DNA of 64,000 bases. Origin: Phycisphaeraceae bacterium (GTDB taxonomy: Bacteria; Planctomycetota; Phycisphaerae; Phycisphaerales; SM1A02). The translations under genes were made by a program, and so were the position numbers. The first letter of the stretch is position 1. Each line of letters begins with the position of its first letter. Under the pieces are notes generated by a model. That model did not search any database and was not told where the DNA came from. It saw nothing but the letters and a program-made list of their open reading frames with translations. The stretch is taken from the NCBI GenBank assembly GCA_015709595.1, contig CP054178.1, positions 1,865,205-1,929,204 of the forward strand, read 5' to 3'. Shown here one piece after another: positions 61,252 through 64,000 of the stretch.

Positions 61252-61926
61252 ATGGCCCGATTCCAGCAAGAGCCCGAGCGATGGGAGGAGGCGGCGTTGA
61301 CGGGCGTCGACGTGACGCCCGAGGCCTTGGCGCGCCGGGCTCAGACCGGGTCGCTGGCGGCCTACGCCCAGCTGGTGGCGCTGTTCGAGGCGCGGCTGTT
61401 CAACTTCATCCTGCGACGCACCGGCAACTGGGCCGATGCGGAGGAGCTGACCCAGGAGGCCTTCGTGCGCGCCTGGGAGCGGATCGACCGCTACGACGAT
61501 CGCTGGCGGTTCTCGACGTGGCTGTTCACCATCGGGTCGCGCCTGGCGGTGAGCCGCCATCGTTCGAAGCGCCGGACCCGCTCCACCGATCAGCTCGACC
61601 TGCGTCAGGCGGCGTTGGAAGACCCGGTGGACGCCGCCGAGCGTCGCGAGTCGCGCTCGCCGACATGGGAGCTGGCGGCCCGTGTGCTGACGGAATCGCA
61701 GCACACCGCCCTGTGGCTGCGCTACGCCGAGGGTCTGTCGATGCGCGAAATCGCCCACGTGATGGGCAAGTCGCAGGTGTCGGTGCGGGTGACGCTCTTC
61801 CGCGCCCGTGATCAGTTGGCGGCGCACATTCTTCGCCTGTACCAGGAGCGCCAGCGAACGGGGGATCGCAGCGATCTGCCCGAGAACATCGAGGTGCTGC
61901 TGCAGGCCGCCGGAGCGGGATCGTGA
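61252..61926 (+). CDS. RNA polymerase ECF sigma factor (third module)
   Basis: The 224-residue protein has region 2 with YAQLVALFEARLFNFILRRTGNWADAEELTQEAFVRAWERID and WLFTIGSRLAVSRHRSKRRT, and region 4 RVLTESQHTALWLRYAEGLSMREIAHVMGKSQVSVRVTLFRAR, a close match to sigma region 4. The C-terminal tail of about 30 residues is not conserved. The next gene, separated by 16 bp, encodes a membrane protein that probably acts as its anti-sigma. The start is set by the single ATG in the region. Confidence 0.88.
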   Translation: MARFQQEPERWEEAALTGVDVTPEALARRAQTGSLAAYAQLVALFEARLFNFILRRTGNWADAEELTQEAFVRAWERIDRYDDRWRFSTWLFTIGSRLAVSRHRSKRRTRSTDQLDLRQAALEDPVDAAERRESRSPTWELAARVLTESQHTALWLRYAEGLSMREIAHVMGKSQVSVRVTLFRARDQLAAHILRLYQERQRTGDRSDLPENIEVLLQAAGAGS

Positions 61927-61942
61927 CTTGGGGAGGTGGATC

Positions 61943-62632
61943 GTGCTGAACTGGCTCACACGCTGGCGGCTGGCTCGTTCGATGGCGGTCCACGCGCCGG
62001 TGTCGGGCGGTGACGAGGCCGCCCGGTACGTGGAGCAGGTCCGTCGGATTGAAGCGCGCCTGACGCGCGAAGCCCCGCTGGACATGGAATCGCCGCCGGT
62101 GCGCCTCCGTCGTCGCACGCTCGACGCGCTGCACGAGATCACCCTGTATCGGCGTCGCAGGCCCGTCGTATGGTGGCAGCGCCCGCCGGTGGCGGCGGCG
62201 TTCGCGGCGGTGGTGGCGCTGCTCATCGGCGCTCTGGCCGGCCTGCTCACGGTGGGCGCCGATCCCTACGCCCGGTATGGCCGCTCCGTGGGTTCGACTG
62301 GAGATGGGCCGGGCGGCCTGAGCGGGGACAGTTGGCACGCCGCGGGTGCGGATCGGCTTGCCGCGGGCAGCCCGTGGGGCCAGTCGGGTGATGAACCACC
62401 CGCCGTGCTTCAGATCATCTACGAGCTGGACGCCATGGCGTCCGACGCCCGTCGAGCCGCCGACTATCTGGTTTCGCAGTTCACCGCGGCCTCGCGGGCC
62501 CGCGAGCAGTCACGCGGCAGCGCGAGTGAATCGACGGCGGATGGAATCCATCCCACCAACCCGTCGGGCGGCTCCGCTCCGCCTTCCAACGGCCCCAGGC
62601 CCAACGGCGGACAGGCGCCCAGGCCCCAGTGA
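61943..62632 (+). CDS. Membrane protein, probable anti-sigma or sigma partner
   Basis: The GTG start has GGGAGG six bases upstream. The 229-residue product begins with a basic helical part (VLNWLTRWRLARSMAVHAPV, VEQVRRIEARLTREAPLDM), has a membrane segment (PPVAAAFAAVVALLIGALAGLL) at about residues 75-100, and a Ser/Gly-rich, possibly disordered periplasmic part. This topology and the location 16 bp after an ECF sigma gene suggest a membrane anti-sigma factor. No zinc-finger motif is seen, so the function is inferred from position. Confidence 0.7.
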   Translation: MLNWLTRWRLARSMAVHAPVSGGDEAARYVEQVRRIEARLTREAPLDMESPPVRLRRRTLDALHEITLYRRRRPVVWWQRPPVAAAFAAVVALLIGALAGLLTVGADPYARYGRSVGSTGDGPGGLSGDSWHAAGADRLAAGSPWGQSGDEPPAVLQIIYELDAMASDARRAADYLVSQFTAASRAREQSRGSASESTADGIHPTNPSGGSAPPSNGPRPNGGQAPRPQ

Positions 62633-62665
62633 TGCGTTCATCTCTCGGGCGCTCGGGCCCGTTCT

Positions 62666-63499
62666 TCAGCCGTCGCGCCTGGCTGAAGCGTTCGGGTCGT
62701 CCACCTCTCTGGTGCGCTCGACGGGCGTGAAGGAGTAGCCGTCGCCGACCGGCGTTTCGGGCCTGACGGCGATGTCGCGCACGGAGCCGTCCATGAAGAG
62801 CACCGGCCCGGCGCCGGGGCGTTCGTACCAGTCCGCCTGCCGCCCGGTGCGATAGAGCGTCTCGAACCAGAACGGCGGCCCCATGATGACCACCTGGTCA
62901 TGGGGTCGGGAGACTTCCGTGACTCGCAGCGGTCGGCGGACGTTGTCCATTCCCGTGATGCGTGCGTCCAGCAGCATGGCGTTGGCGCGGTAGCTGGTGC
63001 CGAAGAAGCGATAGGCGGTCTGTCCGCCCGTGCCGTCGCGTCCATTGGGGCTGATGATGCCGCGGTCGAGCGGACTTTCAAAGATGCCCGGCTCGCCGGG
63101 TCGGCGCCATCGCGCTTCCAGGTGCCGGTTGAGCGGTCGCGCGAAGTCCAGCGCCGGCTCGCCGCTGACTCGTGAGAACGACACACCGGCGTAGCGCCAG
63201 TCGGGATCTTCCTCGATGTCGGGAAAGGCCTCGGTCTCGCGCAGGTGCATCAGCCACGCGGCGCCGATGGAGGTCTGATTGAGGCGGCATCGATCCAGCC
63301 GTGCCTGGTTGCGGGCGCGAAAGAGCATGGGCAGCAGGACGGAGACCAGGACGATGACGACCACCAGGGCGCCGACCGCCTCGTATACCGTGAAGGCGCG
63401 TCGAGATCGACCCGGGATGCCGCTTCGTCCGCGCCGCGCCGCGCCGCCGCGGCGCGGCACGCCCCGGGATGTCGGATTGTCCTGCGTGGGAGAGGTCAT
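62666..63499 (-). CDS. Pseudopilin-like protein (prepilin-type N-terminus, planctomycete type)
   Basis: The 277-residue product has a basic leader then RRAFTVYEAVGALVVVIVLVSVLLPMLFRARNQAR, a type IV prepilin-type segment: the residue before the cleavage site is Ala instead of the usual Gly, but the Phe and the Glu at position 5 are kept. The rest has a beta-rich pattern and a Gly-rich ending near GPVLFMDGSVRDIAV, similar to the DG motif of planctomycete prepilin-type proteins. The processing peptidase is not in the window. The start overlaps the stop of the GH57 gene by 4 bp (ATGA), so both form one transcription unit. Confidence 0.82.
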   Translation of the reverse strand: MTSPTQDNPTSRGVPRRGGAARRGRSGIPGRSRRAFTVYEAVGALVVVIVLVSVLLPMLFRARNQARLDRCRLNQTSIGAAWLMHLRETEAFPDIEEDPDWRYAGVSFSRVSGEPALDFARPLNRHLEARWRRPGEPGIFESPLDRGIISPNGRDGTGGQTAYRFFGTSYRANAMLLDARITGMDNVRRPLRVTEVSRPHDQVVIMGPPFWFETLYRTGRQADWYERPGAGPVLFMDGSVRDIAVRPETPVGDGYSFTPVERTREVDDPNASARRDG

Positions 63500-64000
63500 C
63501 GTTCCGCGCGCCGGCGCACGTTGTCCAGCACGTTCATGAAGTTGATGTAGGAATCGTAGGGGCTGTCATAGGGGCTGAAGTACTTGTGGACGTCCCCGTC
63601 CGCCCAGTACTTGGTGCACATGTAGTACAGGTGATCGCTGGTGGTGAGCTTGCGCCAGTCCTCGAGAATCCACTCGTCCCCCGCGGCGTGCTTCGCCTTG
63701 ACGGCCTTCTCCAGCCGGTACAGCTCGGTCGCGGCGTTGGTCTGCATGTCATTGCCCAGCCACGCCGAGAGGTCGCGCTCGGTGTCGGCCCACGAGATCA
63801 TGCGCGGCACGTCGTACACGCCCACCGGCGGGTACCACGCCAGGCACTCGCTGGGCAGTTTGAAGTCGTTCTGCCCCGGGTTCACGTCGTAGATGAACCC
63901 CGGCAGGGCGTCCAGGAACTCGAAGATGCCGGTGTGATGCCACTGGTGCTCGCCGAACGTCTCGTAGTCCATGAACAGGTTGCAGACGAAGCCGTCGCCG
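63496..64000 (-). CDS. Glycoside hydrolase family 57-like protein (5' partial)
   Basis: The frame is open to the right edge, so the N-terminus lies outside the window. The visible C-terminal part includes CNLFMDYETFGEHQW, the GH57-type catalytic-domain motif with the DYETFGEHQ core. It continues with HTGIFEFLDALPG, FKLPSECLAWYPPVGVYDVPRMISWADTERDLSAWLGNDMQ and WRKLTTSDHLYYMCTKYW. GH57 enzymes act on alpha-glucans such as amylose or glycogen, so a role in storage-glucan metabolism is likely. The stop overlaps the pseudopilin gene, a surprising partner. Confidence 0.9.
   Translation of the reverse strand, partial: GDGFVCNLFMDYETFGEHQWHHTGIFEFLDALPGFIYDVNPGQNDFKLPSECLAWYPPVGVYDVPRMISWADTERDLSAWLGNDMQTNAATELYRLEKAVKAKHAAGDEWILEDWRKLTTSDHLYYMCTKYWADGDVHKYFSPYDSPYDSYINFMNVLDNVRRRAER

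Overview
The window looks like chromosomal DNA of a high-GC Gram-negative-type bacterium, most likely a planctomycete and perhaps a Phycisphaerae-like lineage. This is inferred from family content, not from any rRNA: a DUF2231-type membrane protein fused to a planctomycete-type CxxCH cytochrome domain, several one- or two-gene ECF sigma/anti-sigma modules, pseudopilin-like proteins, FG-GAP and calcium-repeat exoproteins, two OprO/P-like porins, lipoproteins and DUF502/DUF2752 membrane proteins. Gene density is high, many neighbours overlap by 4 bp (ATGA or GTGA), and no rRNA, tRNA, CRISPR array, phage or complete insertion sequence was seen.

Left part (1-24 kb). A cut-off cytochrome gene and a secreted protein with an extreme Trp-rich segment are followed by a minus-strand block with HPF, PtsN and HPr (a regulatory PTS/hibernation cluster in which the HPr start is disrupted), DUF502, a PDZ metalloprotease, a thioesterase-purN pair and a type II restriction-modification pair (PaeR7I/XhoI-like nuclease plus a beta-class methyltransferase). 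Then come a glycosyltransferase-methyltransferase fusion, a large membrane-anchored protein, an ECF sigma/zinc-finger anti-sigma pair, Nif3, UDP-glucuronate decarboxylase, AnmK, TerC, a small heat-shock protein and a radical SAM protein with a near-leaderless promoter carrying a LexA-like direct repeat.

Middle part (23-31 kb). A MutL-like (glutamate mutase L) gene is separated from a truncated second copy of its own 5' end by about 3.5 kb of visibly lower-GC DNA. This segment is bounded by 111-bp direct repeats and carries three co-directional genes: a membrane-anchored secreted protein, an eight-cysteine secreted protein and a MauE-like redox membrane protein fused to a long helical domain. 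It is the best candidate for an undescribed accessory system. radA follows, with a small palindromic repeat in its coding sequence.

Right part (31-64 kb). Tandem porins with a strong terminator lead to a DUF4190-pseudopilin fusion and an AddAB helicase-nuclease operon whose two genes share an in-frame repeat insertion. Next are a subtilisin-like exoprotease, a DUF2752/lipoprotein operon, a glycosyltransferase, a calcium-repeat exoprotein, two tandem paralogous secreted proteins, rpsL-rpsG, and a MITE-like element with a perfect 10-bp target duplication. An FG-GAP propeller protein, RidA, two more ECF sigma modules, and a pseudopilin overlapping a GH57 glycosidase complete the window.

Short repeats recur throughout: 7-9-bp direct-repeat tracts, palindromic CAGGCG units and a 40-bp tandem palindrome. 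They lie mostly between genes but also inside radA, addA and addB.
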